From Microbacterium sp. 70-16 (GTDB taxonomy: Bacteria > Actinomycetota > Actinomycetes > Actinomycetales > Microbacteriaceae): a DNA stretch of 56,730 nucleotides. Positions 1-7,426 of this stretch are shown piece by piece. Under the pieces are notes generated by a model. It searched no databases. It saw only the letters and a program-made list of their open reading frames with translations, and was not told the DNA's origin. How positions within the stretch are numbered: position 1 is the stretch's first letter; each line of letters opens with the position of its first letter. Both the position numbers and the translations under genes were made by a program. The stretch is from positions 1 through 56,730 of the forward strand of contig NZ_MKTQ01000018.1 of NCBI RefSeq assembly GCF_001898315.1, in the 5' to 3' direction.

Positions 1-142
1 GCTCTTGTAAGAATCCGCCACTACTCGCGGAATCCTGAACCCGAAACCCCAGCCAACTACCGTGGAATCGCGGCATTCCTCGCCATCTCGAGCGGGAACC
101 TACAGTGATGATCTCGGCGAGGCGTTGTCACCGGCGGCGCTT

Positions 143-559
143 TCACCCGGCGAGATCCCACGGGTTCAGCAGTGCGGCGCCCGTGCGTTCCATATCCCGA
201 AGGTTGCGCGTCACGAGCGTCAGTCCATGCACAAGCGCGGTCGCCGCGATAAGCGCGTCCATGTCGGGCATCCGATCAGGGGAATGCAGGCCAGACGCCA
301 CCAGGGCGACGCGTTCGTCGACGACGAGGATGCGCCCGGTGAACAGAGGCCGCACGGCGTCGTCGAGCCACAGGCGAAGCCGGGCCCCCTGGGCGGGGTC
401 GCGGCGCTCGCGCTGACGTACTCCGCGATCGAGTTCGAGGACGGTGATCGCGCTGATGGCGAGATCGCCTTCGACCTGTGCGTCCATCCATCTGTCCAGC
501 GCGGGAGAGACTCCCTTGTAGTGATCGCTGATGATGTTCGTGTCGAGCAGGTACTTCAC
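143..559 (-). CDS. PIN-domain toxin (VapC type) of a TA pair
   Basis: Predicted 138-residue PIN-domain ribonuclease, the toxin of a type II TA module. The N-terminus KYLLDTNIISDHY carries the first metal-binding Asp. A central ISAITVLEL supplies the conserved Glu, and MPDMDALIAATAL plus LVTRNLRDME supply the C-terminal acidic residues, so the active site looks complete. The start is a GTG whose first bases overlap the stop of the upstream antitoxin (GTGA, 4 nt), the usual arrangement for translational coupling. Longer open frames upstream are out of frame with the antitoxin and arginine-rich, so they are not taken as coding. Length is typical for VapC. The RNA target cannot be predicted. Confidence 0.88.
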   Translation of the reverse strand: MKYLLDTNIISDHYKGVSPALDRWMDAQVEGDLAISAITVLELDRGVRQRERRDPAQGARLRLWLDDAVRPLFTGRILVVDERVALVASGLHSPDRMPDMDALIAATALVHGLTLVTRNLRDMERTGAALLNPWDLAG

Positions 560-801
560 AGGTCGGGCACTCGGCTGTCGTCGATCCTGCGATCGGGCAG
601 GTCGAAGTCGACCGGCACGCCTTGCGCCTTCAACCGTGTGCCCACTCGGCGTCTGTGGCCCGTGAGCTGATCGAACAGCGCGGCGGTGATCAGAACGTGT
701 GACGGTCGTCCGTGATCGGTGATGGTGACCGGCTCCACCTCCGCGGCGCGCTTGGCGGCGCCGACGTCGTGATTGAAGTCTCGACTGGTGATCGTGGGCA
801 T
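556..801 (-). CDS. Phd/YefM-type antitoxin
   Basis: Predicted 81-residue antitoxin beginning MPTITSRDFNHDVGAAKRAA, the fold signature of Phd/YefM proteins. The middle EPVTITDHGRPSHVLITAA is the strand typical of the DNA-binding domain, and the acidic C-terminus would bind the PIN toxin encoded just downstream (4-nt overlap). The ATG at 801 is preceded by a GGGAGACGG ribosome-binding site. An in-frame start further upstream at 828 would fall inside the operator and is rejected. These proteins repress their own promoter by binding palindromes; a perfect one lies 13 nt upstream. Confidence 0.88.
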   Translation of the reverse strand: MPTITSRDFNHDVGAAKRAAEVEPVTITDHGRPSHVLITAALFDQLTGHRRRVGTRLKAQGVPVDFDLPDRRIDDSRVPDL

Positions 802-813
802 GACCGTCTCCCA

Positions 814-840
814 ACTATGTAGGAACAATACCTACATAGT
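814..840. promoter_or_regulatory. Perfect inverted repeat upstream of the Phd-PIN operon
   Basis: ACTATGTAGG and CCTACATAGT form perfect 10-bp arms separated by 7 nt, just upstream of the antitoxin start. The position and symmetry fit the autoregulatory operator of this TA module. Binding is inferred from the family. Confidence 0.7.
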
Positions 841-997
841 ACGACGATTGCGAAGTCGAGCGCACTACTTGATCCCGACTGTGCGGGGGTATCGCCACCG
901 TGACCCAGACCGGTGACACCCCGCTCGCATCGGCGACCTACAGTGGATAGCGCGCTGAGCCTGAACACCGCGTCGGCATCCAATGAAGGAGCACGTC

Positions 998-2110
998 ATG
1001 AGAATCACCGGAGCCGTCCTCGAAGAGATCGGACGCGCGCGTCCGTTTGCGCAGTCGAAGCCCATCAGCATCTCGACGCTCGAGCTGGGCGAACCGGGGC
1101 CGACGGAGGTTCTCGTCCGCATTGAGGCGGCGGGCGTCTGCCACTCTGACCTCTCGGTCGTCGACGGCAACCGGGTGCGGCCCGTGCCGATGCTGCTCGG
1201 CCACGAAGCCGCCGGCATCGTCGAGTCCTTCGGTGACGAGGTGACCGACCTCGCCGTCGGTGAGCGGGTCGTCATGGCGTTCCTGCCGCGGTGCGGAGAG
1301 TGCGCGGGCTGCGCAACCGACGGGCGCCTGCCCTGCGAGCGCGGCACCGCGTCGAACAACGCCGGGACGCTCCTGCACGGTGAGCGCCGGCTCACCCGCG
1401 ACGGGCGCGACATCCAGCACCACCTTGGCGTCTCCGGATTCGCAACCCATGCGGTCGTCGACCGTGTGTCGATCGTCCGCGTGCCCGCGGACGTCCCCGC
1501 CGACGTCGCGGCGGTGTTGGGCTGCGCGGTGCTGACCGGCGGTGGTGCGCTGCTGAACGCCGTCCGCCCCGAGCCGGGCGACAGCGTCATGATCGTCGGG
1601 CTGGGCGGCGTCGGCATGGCCGCTCTGATCGCCGCGATCGCCGAGGGCAAGGGTGATGTGATCGCCGTCGACAACGTTCCCGAGAAGCTCGAACTCGCCC
1701 GCGAACTCGGAGCGACCGCGGCCTACACGCCGGCCGAGGTGGCCGAGCGGGGGATCAGAGCCTCGCACGCGTTGGAGTGTGCGGGGCATCCGCGTGCCTT
1801 CGAAACCGCCTTCGCCGCGACCGCTCCGGGCGGCCGCACCGTGACCGTGGGGCTGCCTGACCCGGCGGCGCGGGCGTCGATCTCGCCGCTCACGATCACG
1901 GGTGAGGCACGCGCGATCATCGGCAGCTATCTAGGCTCGGCGGTGCCCGCCCGCGACATCCCGCGCTTCGTGGATTGGTGGCGCGCCGGTCGCCTGCCGA
2001 TCGAGCGCCTCATCACCCGCCGCATCCGCCTCGATGAGATCAACGACGCGATGGATGACCTCGCCGACGGCCGCGCGGTTCGCCAGGTCATCATGTTCGA
2101 CGAGGGCTGA
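998..2110 (+). CDS. Zinc-dependent alcohol dehydrogenase (MDR superfamily)
   Basis: A 370-residue medium-chain alcohol dehydrogenase that interconverts alcohols and aldehydes with NAD(H); the substrate is unknown. Catalytic zinc ligands are Cys48 in GVCHSD and His69-Glu70 in LLGHEAAG. The structural zinc site is complete in CGECAGCATDGRLPC (Cys99, 102, 105, 113). The Rossmann motif GLGGVG is near residue 196, followed by the acidic VDN that favours NAD. Length and layout match class III-like ADHs. The ATG at 998 is preceded by GAAGGAG; the earlier in-frame ATG at 983 overlaps that site. No partner gene suggests a specific pathway. Confidence 0.9.
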   Translation: MRITGAVLEEIGRARPFAQSKPISISTLELGEPGPTEVLVRIEAAGVCHSDLSVVDGNRVRPVPMLLGHEAAGIVESFGDEVTDLAVGERVVMAFLPRCGECAGCATDGRLPCERGTASNNAGTLLHGERRLTRDGRDIQHHLGVSGFATHAVVDRVSIVRVPADVPADVAAVLGCAVLTGGGALLNAVRPEPGDSVMIVGLGGVGMAALIAAIAEGKGDVIAVDNVPEKLELARELGATAAYTPAEVAERGIRASHALECAGHPRAFETAFAATAPGGRTVTVGLPDPAARASISPLTITGEARAIIGSYLGSAVPARDIPRFVDWWRAGRLPIERLITRRIRLDEINDAMDDLADGRAVRQVIMFDEG

Positions 2111-2227
2111 GCCCACCCCGCGCCAGCGCCGTGCGGAGCTTCCTCCACAATCGCCGACTTTCGGGACTTGTCCACATTCCGGCTCATCGGCCGACCACGG
2201 GATGTGCTCAGCGTCGAGGATCGGGGG

Positions 2228-2968
2228 ATGAATGACACCAGCGCGACACGAACCGGCCTTCGCCTGCCCTCCGTTGACGAACACGATCGCGACCGAGTGC
2301 TGCACCGCATCCTCTCCGTTGCGGATGACCTGCCGCGGATCTCCGTCCAGGTCTCGCGCTCTGAAGCGGCGCGTGCCATGGAGGAGCACGGCTCTGACGA
2401 TGAGCCGTTCACCCACTGGGAGACGCTTCATCTGATCATCTCGATCGTCGAGACGCTGTTCGACGACGAGGTCACCTCGTACTCCCCCACGTTCCACGCG
2501 CAGCTGACACTGATGCTGCAGTTTCCGCTGGTGCCGGAGTCGACGGCGACACAGGTCGCATTCGGACGCGGCATGGGGGAGAACGCACTGCTGCTGATCG
2601 AGAGGATTGCCGCCGCGGCTTACGCGCGCGGAATCACTGTCGATGAGCGCGTTGAGGAGCTCGCCGCGCGAGGGGACGTCGGACATGATCTGTCATCGAG
2701 GTGTCTGCGTGGCGAGATCCGCCGGGTTCCGAACGGAGGGCGCATGCAGAAGGCCGTCGAACTCTTCCGGCTCACCGCTGCGTACGCACCCGAGCAGCTG
2801 CGCCCGCCCGTGCTGTGCGTGATCGCGTGGTTGCTGTGGGCCGCGGGCAAACGGGCACTTGCGCTCGCGTATCTGCGGGAGGCCCTTGCGATCGAGCCGG
2901 GGCACCTGCTGGCCCAATCGTTCAGCATTCTGATGAGCAGAAGCCGCCCAGACTGGACCCACGAATGA
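2228..2968 (+). CDS. DUF4192 family protein
   Basis: A 246-residue protein of the actinobacterial DUF4192 family, function unknown. The C-terminal part is the recognisable one: PPVLCVIAWLLWAAGKRALALAYLREALAIEPGH matches the helical, TPR-like end shared by the family. The N-terminal half is acidic and lacks a signal peptide or membrane segment, so a cytosolic protein is expected. The ATG at 2228 follows a GGGGG run that can act as ribosome-binding site; an upstream in-frame start at 2168 has none. It is followed by a TA module with its own promoter, so it is probably monocistronic. Confidence 0.72.
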   Translation: MNDTSATRTGLRLPSVDEHDRDRVLHRILSVADDLPRISVQVSRSEAARAMEEHGSDDEPFTHWETLHLIISIVETLFDDEVTSYSPTFHAQLTLMLQFPLVPESTATQVAFGRGMGENALLLIERIAAAAYARGITVDERVEELAARGDVGHDLSSRCLRGEIRRVPNGGRMQKAVELFRLTAAYAPEQLRPPVLCVIAWLLWAAGKRALALAYLREALAIEPGHLLAQSFSILMSRSRPDWTHE

Positions 2969-2985
2969 CCGCACAGCCTCCAGAG

Positions 2986-3005
2986 ATTGTACGCCAGCGT
3001 ACAAT
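2986..3005 (+). promoter_or_regulatory. Operator overlapping a leaderless promoter (Phd-PIN module 2)
   Basis: ATTGTACGC and GCGTACAAT are perfect 9-bp arms separated by 2 nt. The right arm contains TACAAT (3000-3005), a good -10 element that ends 7 nt before the antitoxin ATG. The transcript should therefore start at or next to the start codon, and repressor binding would cover the -10 directly. No ribosome-binding site is present, which agrees with leaderless translation. Confidence 0.7.
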
Positions 3006-3012
3006 CCCGTAC

Positions 3013-3300
3013 ATGGCAGAGATCAGCGCGAGCGTAGCGCGTCAGACTCTCCCCGCTCAGCTCGACCGGGTCGAGAAGGGTGAGGAGATCTCGATCACCC
3101 GACACGGGCGGGTGATCGCTGTACTGGTGCGTCCCGACGTGCTCGCGGCGCGTCGGTCATCGAGGGTCTGGGCGGGCGCGGATCGGATCGGAGCGATGCT
3201 TGACCGGGCGCGCGACGAGCCGCTCGAGGGCCCGGTGATGTCGGCGGAACGTGCAGAGGAGCTGGTGAACGACATCCGTGCCGGCCGGGCGGTGCGATGA
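3013..3300 (+). CDS. Prevent-host-death (Phd) family antitoxin
   Basis: A 95-residue Phd-type antitoxin. The N-terminus AEISASVARQTLPAQLDRVEKG followed by EISITRHGRVIAVLV is the characteristic Phd DNA-binding fold. The C-terminal third, with acidic patches, should neutralise the adjacent PIN toxin, whose ATG overlaps this stop (ATGA). The ATG at 3013 was chosen because it sits directly behind the palindrome and -10 element. It is a different subfamily from the Phd at 556-801, so the two modules are not recent duplicates. Confidence 0.87.
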   Translation: MAEISASVARQTLPAQLDRVEKGEEISITRHGRVIAVLVRPDVLAARRSSRVWAGADRIGAMLDRARDEPLEGPVMSAERAEELVNDIRAGRAVR

Positions 3301-3716
3301 GCATCGCCTTCGACGCCGACGTGCTCATCTACGCGGCATCGGGTCATCCGCTCGGTTCGGCCGTCGGGCGGATCTTCGCCGCAGTGGGCGACGCGCCGGC
3401 GGGAATCGGGTCGGTCCTCCTTCTCACCGAGACGCTGGCGAAGCCGCTCCGTGCGGATCCGGAATCGGCTGAGAGCCGCGAGCTGCTGCGTCTGCTGAGC
3501 AGACTCGAACTGCGACCGTTCGATGAGTCCGCCGCGCGGATGGCGCTCGCATGCTCGATCTCGTACGGTCTTCGTGCTGCGGATGCCGTGCACCTGGCGA
3601 CCGCGATCGTCAATGGCGCCGATCGCTTTCTCACGAACAACCGCAGAGACTTTCCGAAGACGATCGACGAGATCGACGTGATCTATCCCGATGAGCTGGC
3701 CGAGACACACGCCTGA
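3297..3716 (+). CDS. PIN-domain toxin (VapC type)
   Basis: A 139-residue PIN ribonuclease. FDADVLIYAA supplies the first Asp, LLTETLAKPL the conserved Glu, and GLRAADAVHLATAIVNGAD plus FLTNNRRDF the remaining acidic residues, so the catalytic quartet is intact. It starts within the antitoxin stop (ATGA overlap), giving coupled translation from one promoter. Length is normal. Its target RNA is not predictable from sequence. Confidence 0.9.
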   Translation: MSIAFDADVLIYAASGHPLGSAVGRIFAAVGDAPAGIGSVLLLTETLAKPLRADPESAESRELLRLLSRLELRPFDESAARMALACSISYGLRAADAVHLATAIVNGADRFLTNNRRDFPKTIDEIDVIYPDELAETHA

Positions 3717-3748
3717 CGCGTCCTGGTCCCCGAACAAGGAGGTTCACC

Positions 3749-4123
3749 ATGACGCCGGATGCCGAGTGGACGATCGAGCGACATCTCGAAGGGCAGCCGG
3801 AGTTCGCCGTCGAGCTCTTCGACCGCTTCATCGAGCTCGTCTCGACGTTCGGCCCGTTCACCTACGCGGTGTCGAAGTCATCCATCACGCTGAAGGGGTC
3901 TCGGCGGGGGTTCGCCGGCGCCCGACCGGTCACCGCCGGACTGCGCGGATACCTCGACCTGCAGCGCGCGGTGTCAGACCCGCGCATCCGATCGGTCGCG
4001 CCGTACACGCAGCGCCTGTTCGTGCATCATTTCCAGGTCGCCACCATGTCGGAGCTCGACGATGAGTTCGTCGGCTGGCTCGGCGAGGCGTATGCCGTCG
4101 GTGAGGGCATGCACCTGCGCTGA
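3749..4123 (+). CDS. DUF5655 domain protein
   Basis: A 124-residue protein resembling the DUF5655 domain, function unknown. The pattern W.IERHLEGQPE near the start, FGPFTYAVSKSSITLKGSRRGFAGARP in the middle, and LRGYLDLQRAV are the features that led to the assignment. No signal peptide or membrane segment is visible. A strong AAGGAGG ribosome-binding site precedes the ATG. The gene follows the PIN toxin by 32 nt and may be read through from it, but its own promoter cannot be excluded. Its 3' end abuts the broken end of a vapC remnant on the opposite strand. Confidence 0.68.
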   Translation: MTPDAEWTIERHLEGQPEFAVELFDRFIELVSTFGPFTYAVSKSSITLKGSRRGFAGARPVTAGLRGYLDLQRAVSDPRIRSVAPYTQRLFVHHFQVATMSELDDEFVGWLGEAYAVGEGMHLR

Positions 4124-4147
4124 CGGGAGCGGCCCGCGGCGTGCGGG

Positions 4148-4213
4148 GGGCGCGTCTTCGGTCAGTACATCGAGGATGATGTCGGAGTCGATGAGCGTGG
4201 CGTTACTCGCCAC
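4148..4213 (-). pseudogene. vapC remnant: only the N-terminal strand of a PIN toxin
   Basis: Immediately after the AbrB-type antitoxin, a GTG at 4213 overlapping its end opens a frame reading LIDSDIILDVLTED, the classic first strand and catalytic Asp of VapC toxins. The similarity stops after about 22 residues. The frame then continues as unrelated sequence into the end of the convergent DUF5655 gene. The rest of the toxin, including all later acidic residues, is missing. The junction near 4146 marks a deletion or rearrangement. Confidence 0.72.
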
Positions 4214-4430
4214 GAGTGAGTTGCATGATTTCGTCCGTAGCCATGCCACCCCGCGCTATTCCCCGCGCGCGGTGAATCCAGCGATCCGTCGGGGTGGCGT
4301 CCGGCGCGCTGTGCACGATCCGCAACGTCGCTCCGTCCTCGATGACTTCCACCTCGTCGCCCTCGACGAACCCGAGCTTGTGTCGCAGTTCGGCGGGGAT
4401 CGTCACCTGTCCCTTGCTGTTGAGCCTCAT
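4203..4430 (-). CDS. AbrB/MazE-type antitoxin, now without its toxin
   Basis: A 75-residue SpoVT-AbrB domain protein starting MRLNSKGQVTIPAELRHKLG, the swapped-hairpin DNA-binding motif, followed by GDEVEVIEDGATLRI. It belongs to the VapB-like antitoxins and should both repress its promoter and bind a VapC toxin. The toxin gene that starts in its 3' end is truncated (see the remnant at 4148-4213), so this is an orphan antitoxin. The ATG at 4430 is preceded by GGGGAG; an in-frame GTG two codons upstream lies inside that site. Confidence 0.82.
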   Translation of the reverse strand: MRLNSKGQVTIPAELRHKLGFVEGDEVEVIEDGATLRIVHSAPDATPTDRWIHRARGIARGGMATDEIMQLTRGE

Positions 4431-4490
4431 GCGCACTCCCCTCCATGTATTAGGTTACGAACGCTCGACGCAATACGCGAGGGCGCCGCA

Positions 4491-4790
4491 CTACAGGTGG
4501 CGGGTGGGATCCATCCGCTGGTGCAGGATGCGGATGACGTCGATGCCGTTGTCGCCCTCGAGGAAGAAGATCAGGTGGCTTCCGATCGCGTAGCGGCGGT
4601 AGCCGGCCCGCATGTGGTCGACGGTGCGTCCACGATCCGGTTGCTGAGCCAGGCGCTCAATAGCGTTGCGAATCTCGAGCACATACGTCTCGGCCTGCCC
4701 GGCATCCCAGCGCTCGACCGTGTAATCCCAGATGGAAGACAGGTCGCGCTGAGCAGCCGGCGTGAGCCGGTAGGAACCCACGTCAGGGAC
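4491..4790 (-). CDS. ParE/RelE-family toxin
   Basis: A 99-residue RelE/ParE superfamily toxin. YRLTPAAQRDLSSIWDYTVERWDAGQA is the helical hairpin that opens ParE proteins. IRNAIERLAQQPDRGR and YRRYAIGSHLIFFLEGDNGIDVIRILHQRMD form the beta-sheet core ending in the typical RILHxRMD. ParE proteins usually poison gyrase, whereas RelE proteins cleave mRNA; the IWDYTVE start and the ParD partner favour ParE. The GTG start at 4790 overlaps the antitoxin end by 8 nt. Confidence 0.88.
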   Translation of the reverse strand, partial: VPDVGSYRLTPAAQRDLSSIWDYTVERWDAGQAETYVLEIRNAIERLAQQPDRGRTVDHMRAGYRRYAIGSHLIFFLEGDNGIDVIRILHQRMDPTRHL

Positions 4791-5016
4791 GCTTCGAGGC
4801 GATGAACGCATCGAAGTCGAACGGTTCGGGCGCGCCACTCTCTTCGCCGCTGACCAGGGCTGCCCGCAGCGCGCTCATCTGCGTCTCCTGATCCTCGAGC
4901 AGGCGAAGCCCGGCACGCACGACTTCACTTGCGGAGCGGTAGCGTCCGGTTGCCACTTCCTGCGCGAGGAAGTCGGTGAAGTGCGCATCGAGGCTGATCG
5001 ACGTGTTGGTGGCCAT
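4783..5016 (-). CDS. ParD-family antitoxin
   Basis: A 77-residue ribbon-helix-helix antitoxin: ATNTSISLDAHFTDFLAQEVATGRYRSASEVVRAGLRLLEDQE is the canonical ParD DNA-binding region. The acidic tail (EPFDFDAFIASKRP) is the toxin-binding part. The ATG at 5016 was chosen because it begins the conserved motif and lies 9 nt downstream of a palindrome; longer upstream frames are not conserved-looking. It forms an operon with the ParE gene. Confidence 0.9.
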   Translation of the reverse strand: MATNTSISLDAHFTDFLAQEVATGRYRSASEVVRAGLRLLEDQETQMSALRAALVSGEESGAPEPFDFDAFIASKRP

Positions 5017-5025
5017 GAGGAATAG

Positions 5026-5040
5026 TACCAAGAATTGGTA
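5026..5040. promoter_or_regulatory. Palindrome upstream of parDE
   Basis: TACCAA-GAA-TTGGTA is a perfect 6-bp inverted repeat with 3-nt centre, 9 nt upstream of the ParD start. It is the likely site for autorepression by the ParD ribbon-helix-helix dimer. Confidence 0.6.
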
Positions 5041-5071
5041 ACACCAGCTCGGCTCGCGGCCGATGCGCGCC

Positions 5072-5263
5072 TCAGCGCTTCGCGCGGGCGGCCTGGCGCA
5101 GCTCGTTGGCGCGTTCGCGCAGTTCGGGGTCATCCATCACGAGCAGCACGAGGGGGCAGTCCTGCGGACCGGTCGCTCCCGGAACGCACAGCGAGCAGGG
5201 ATCCCCGGCGCGCACGGGACACATCGGCTGCGGAGTCCGCCGCTTCTTCTGTGCCGCATCCAT
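5072..5263 (-). CDS. Small cysteine-containing conserved protein (DUF6767-like)
   Basis: A 63-residue basic-to-neutral protein starting MDAAQKKRRTPQPMCPVRAG. Its core CPVRAGDPCSLCVPGATGPQDC has four closely spaced cysteines (C-x6-C-x2-C-x10-C), suggesting a small metal-binding knuckle. The following LVLLVMDDPELRERANELR looks helical. I recognise it as similar to short proteins common in Microbacteriaceae, provisionally DUF6767; function unknown. A GGAGG lies immediately before the ATG at 5263. It follows the protease gene downstream of a hairpin, so it may be transcribed separately. Confidence 0.62.
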   Translation of the reverse strand: MDAAQKKRRTPQPMCPVRAGDPCSLCVPGATGPQDCPLVLLVMDDPELRERANELRQAARAKR

Positions 5264-5294
5264 ACCTCCAGCTTGCGCTCGCCGGCACGACGAA

Positions 5295-5332
5295 GGGGCG
5301 GCAACGACCGTGAATAAAGCCGTTGCCGCCCC
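5295..5332. terminator. Hairpin terminator downstream of the HtrA-like gene
   Basis: GGGGCGGCAACG and CGTTGCCGCCCC form a perfect 12-bp stem with a 14-nt loop. A TGTTTT tract follows on the plus strand. It sits 17 nt past the stop of the minus-strand protease gene. The T-run is on the opposite side, so termination of the minus transcript would rely on the stem itself. Confidence 0.7.
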
Positions 5333-5348
5333 TGTTTTCCCCTCCGCG

Positions 5349-6653
5349 TCAGGCCGCCGGGCCTGTCGCAAGCGTGACGGATGCCGAGTGGGATGCCCCG
5401 GAGGCATCCGTCCACGTGATCGTGACGGTGTCGCCCGGGTCATAGCCCGACAGTGCCGCCGACAGCTCGGTCGAGCTCGCGACACTCGTGCCGTCGACCG
5501 CGGTGATCGTGTCGCCGGCGGTGAGCCCGGCCGATGCGGCGGGCATACCGTCGATGACGCCCGCGACGACCGCGCCGCTCGTGGTCGCGGTGGTGCTGCT
5601 CGACGATGACCGGCGCCCGGGCGTCGCATAGGTGCTCGTCGTGCCCGACGACATCTCGACCCCGAGGAACGCCGGGTAACGGAGCGTCACGCCGTCGGAT
5701 TCGTCGCCCGCGAGGATCTGGTCGACGATCGCGAGGGCATCCTCGATCGGAATCGCGAACGCGGTCGTCGTGGCCGTGCCGCTCGAGGCGGCCGTCGTCA
5801 CGCCGATGACCTCGCCCTCGGCATCCAGCAGCGCGCCACCCGAGTCGCCGGCGACCACGTCGGCGCTGAACTGGATCATGCCGTCGAGCGTCTCGCTGTC
5901 AGACCCCGAGGTCGTGACCGTGGCATCCAGCTGCGTGATCTCGCCGTCTGCCGCCAGCAGCACCCCGCCGCCCTCGGCGTTGCCGACGGCGGTCACCGCG
6001 TCGCCGACCGACTCGGCGTCGTCGTCGATCGTCACGGTGTCGAGCCCGCTCGCCCCCTGCAACTGCAGCAGCGCCACGTCGTCCGCGACGTCGGTGCCGA
6101 CGACCGTCGCCGTGTAGGTCTCGCCCGTGCTGAGGGTCACGCTGATCTCGGTGGAGTCGGCGATCACGTGGTTGTTCGTGAGGACGAGACCGTCGGAGGT
6201 CAGCACCAGCCCCGTGCCCGCCGCGGCGGAGTTCTCGTAGCCGATGACGGTGTCGATCAGCACGACGCCGGTCGACTCGTCCGCCGACGCGGTCGTGGCG
6301 TCCTCGTTCGCACTGCCGGTCGTGGTGCCGGTGCCGCCGCTCGTGCCGCCGTTCTGTGTCGATCCCGGGCCGTAGCCGCCGTAGCCTTGCGCTCCGCTGT
6401 AGGGGTTCGTGACGCTGGGCATGCTGCCGGCGGCGTCACTGGTGGATGCCGCGGTGGTCGCGGCCGACGACGCCGCCGCGCTCGCCGCGAGCGGCCCGGC
6501 GATGCTCAGTACGCCGACGAGCGCGAGGCCCGCCGCAATGCACGTCAGCGGGACGGGTCGTCGGTACCAGGGCCGCGCGAGCGCGGCAGGCGCGGTGGTT
6601 GCGGGCGCGGCGGCTTCGGGCGCGGGGGCGGTGGATTCAGACTGCGGGAACAT
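5349..6653 (-). CDS. Trypsin-like serine protease with PDZ domain (HtrA/DegP-like)
   Basis: A 434-residue membrane-anchored or secreted protease of the HtrA family, a quality-control protease outside the cytoplasm. After a proline/alanine-rich cytosolic start, PLTCIAAGLALVGVLSIAG (about 34-52) is a single membrane segment or uncleaved signal. A Ser/Gly/Thr-rich linker follows. The protease domain has TNNHV (catalytic His), DVADDVALLQL (Asp) and GDSGGALL (Ser), then AFAIPIEDA. The C-terminal 100 residues contain a PDZ domain (GVIDGMPAASAGLTAGDTITAVDG). The ATG at 6653 is preceded by GAGGAAG; a longer frame upstream is not supported. It is divergent from merR, with a shared 136-bp promoter region. 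Confidence 0.92.
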   Translation of the reverse strand: MFPQSESTAPAPEAAAPATTAPAALARPWYRRPVPLTCIAAGLALVGVLSIAGPLAASAAASSAATTAASTSDAAGSMPSVTNPYSGAQGYGGYGPGSTQNGGTSGGTGTTTGSANEDATTASADESTGVVLIDTVIGYENSAAAGTGLVLTSDGLVLTNNHVIADSTEISVTLSTGETYTATVVGTDVADDVALLQLQGASGLDTVTIDDDAESVGDAVTAVGNAEGGGVLLAADGEITQLDATVTTSGSDSETLDGMIQFSADVVAGDSGGALLDAEGEVIGVTTAASSGTATTTAFAIPIEDALAIVDQILAGDESDGVTLRYPAFLGVEMSSGTTSTYATPGRRSSSSSTTATTSGAVVAGVIDGMPAASAGLTAGDTITAVDGTSVASSTELSAALSGYDPGDTVTITWTDASGASHSASVTLATGPAA

Positions 6654-6753
6654 GGGGCTTCCTCTCGACACCACCCATGTCACCAAGGCATCCGATGCGC
6701 CACCGCTGTGCACCTTCAGCGGTTGTTATGAGTCGCGCGGTCACCCGACCCGA

Positions 6754-6783
6754 TTGACTTCGAGCACTTTAAGTTTCTACCGT
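6754..6783 (+). promoter_or_regulatory. Promoter of the merR gene
   Basis: TTGACT (6754-6759) and TACCGT (6778-6783) are separated by 18 bp and end 6 nt before the merR ATG. This predicts a leaderless transcript. A long spacer is typical of MerR-controlled promoters, so autoregulation is possible. Confidence 0.5.
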
Positions 6784-6789
6784 CGAAGC

Positions 6790-7233
6790 ATGGCCCTCGA
6801 CACGAAGCGATACACGATCCGCGAGGCGGCAGAGCTGACCGGTCTGCCGGCGAGCACGCTGCGGTACTACGAGACGATCGGCATCATCGATCCGATCGGG
6901 CGGCGCACCAGCGGCCACCGCACCTACAGCCAGGACGACATCGACCTGATCGACGGCATCGCCTGCCTCAGCGCGACGGGCATGGCGATCCCCGAGATGC
7001 GCGAGTACCTCGCGCACAGGCTCGAAGGAGCCGCCGGCGCCGCGCAGGAGATCGCGCTGCTCGAGCGGCAGCAGGAGATCCTGCGCGACGAAGCAGCCCG
7101 CGTGCAGCAGCGGCAGGAGTACGTCGCCGCGAAGATCGCGTACTGGGCCGCCGTGCGCAGCGGCGACGACGGCCTGGCCGTCGAGCTCGCCGACGCGTCG
7201 CGGCTCGCCGCCACCCGCATGCGCGGCAGGTGA
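6790..7233 (+). CDS. MerR-family transcriptional regulator
   Basis: A 147-residue MerR regulator: YTIREAAELTGLPASTLRYYETIGII is the winged helix-turn-helix, RRTSGHRTYSQDDIDLIDGIACL the wing and linker. A long coiled-coil helix (EIALLERQQEILRDEAARVQQRQEYV) forms the dimer. No cysteines are placed as in metal-sensing MerR proteins, so the inducer is unlikely to be a metal. Relatives of this type typically sit beside aldo-keto reductases, as here. No ribosome-binding site is seen; a -10 element lies 6 nt upstream. Confidence 0.9.
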   Translation: MALDTKRYTIREAAELTGLPASTLRYYETIGIIDPIGRRTSGHRTYSQDDIDLIDGIACLSATGMAIPEMREYLAHRLEGAAGAAQEIALLERQQEILRDEAARVQQRQEYVAAKIAYWAAVRSGDDGLAVELADASRLAATRMRGR

Positions 7234-7426
7234 CCCGACCTTTCGCCGGCTCGCAGCGCGGCCGGCCCGTGCCGCGCGCGCCGCGGGTTGCCGCGGGTTG
7301 GCGTGCCGAAGTCCTGCTCGCTGGGGCTGGTGATGCCGCAGACCCCCGCGCGAGGCCACTCCTGCACCACCCAGCAGTACTTCAGCCCGCCCCCACCCCA
7401 CGACTGACACGAAAGAAGGAGAAATC

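Noticed and set aside
1..142. Possible tRNA end or repeat at the left edge
   Set aside because: Short repeated bits of GGAATC are present but no T-arm or acceptor structure can be built; nothing supportable is seen here.
7234..7426. Possible gene remnant between merR and the aldo-keto reductase gene
   Set aside because: Short frames exist on both strands but none has a start signal or a recognisable family; treated as the leader and promoter region.
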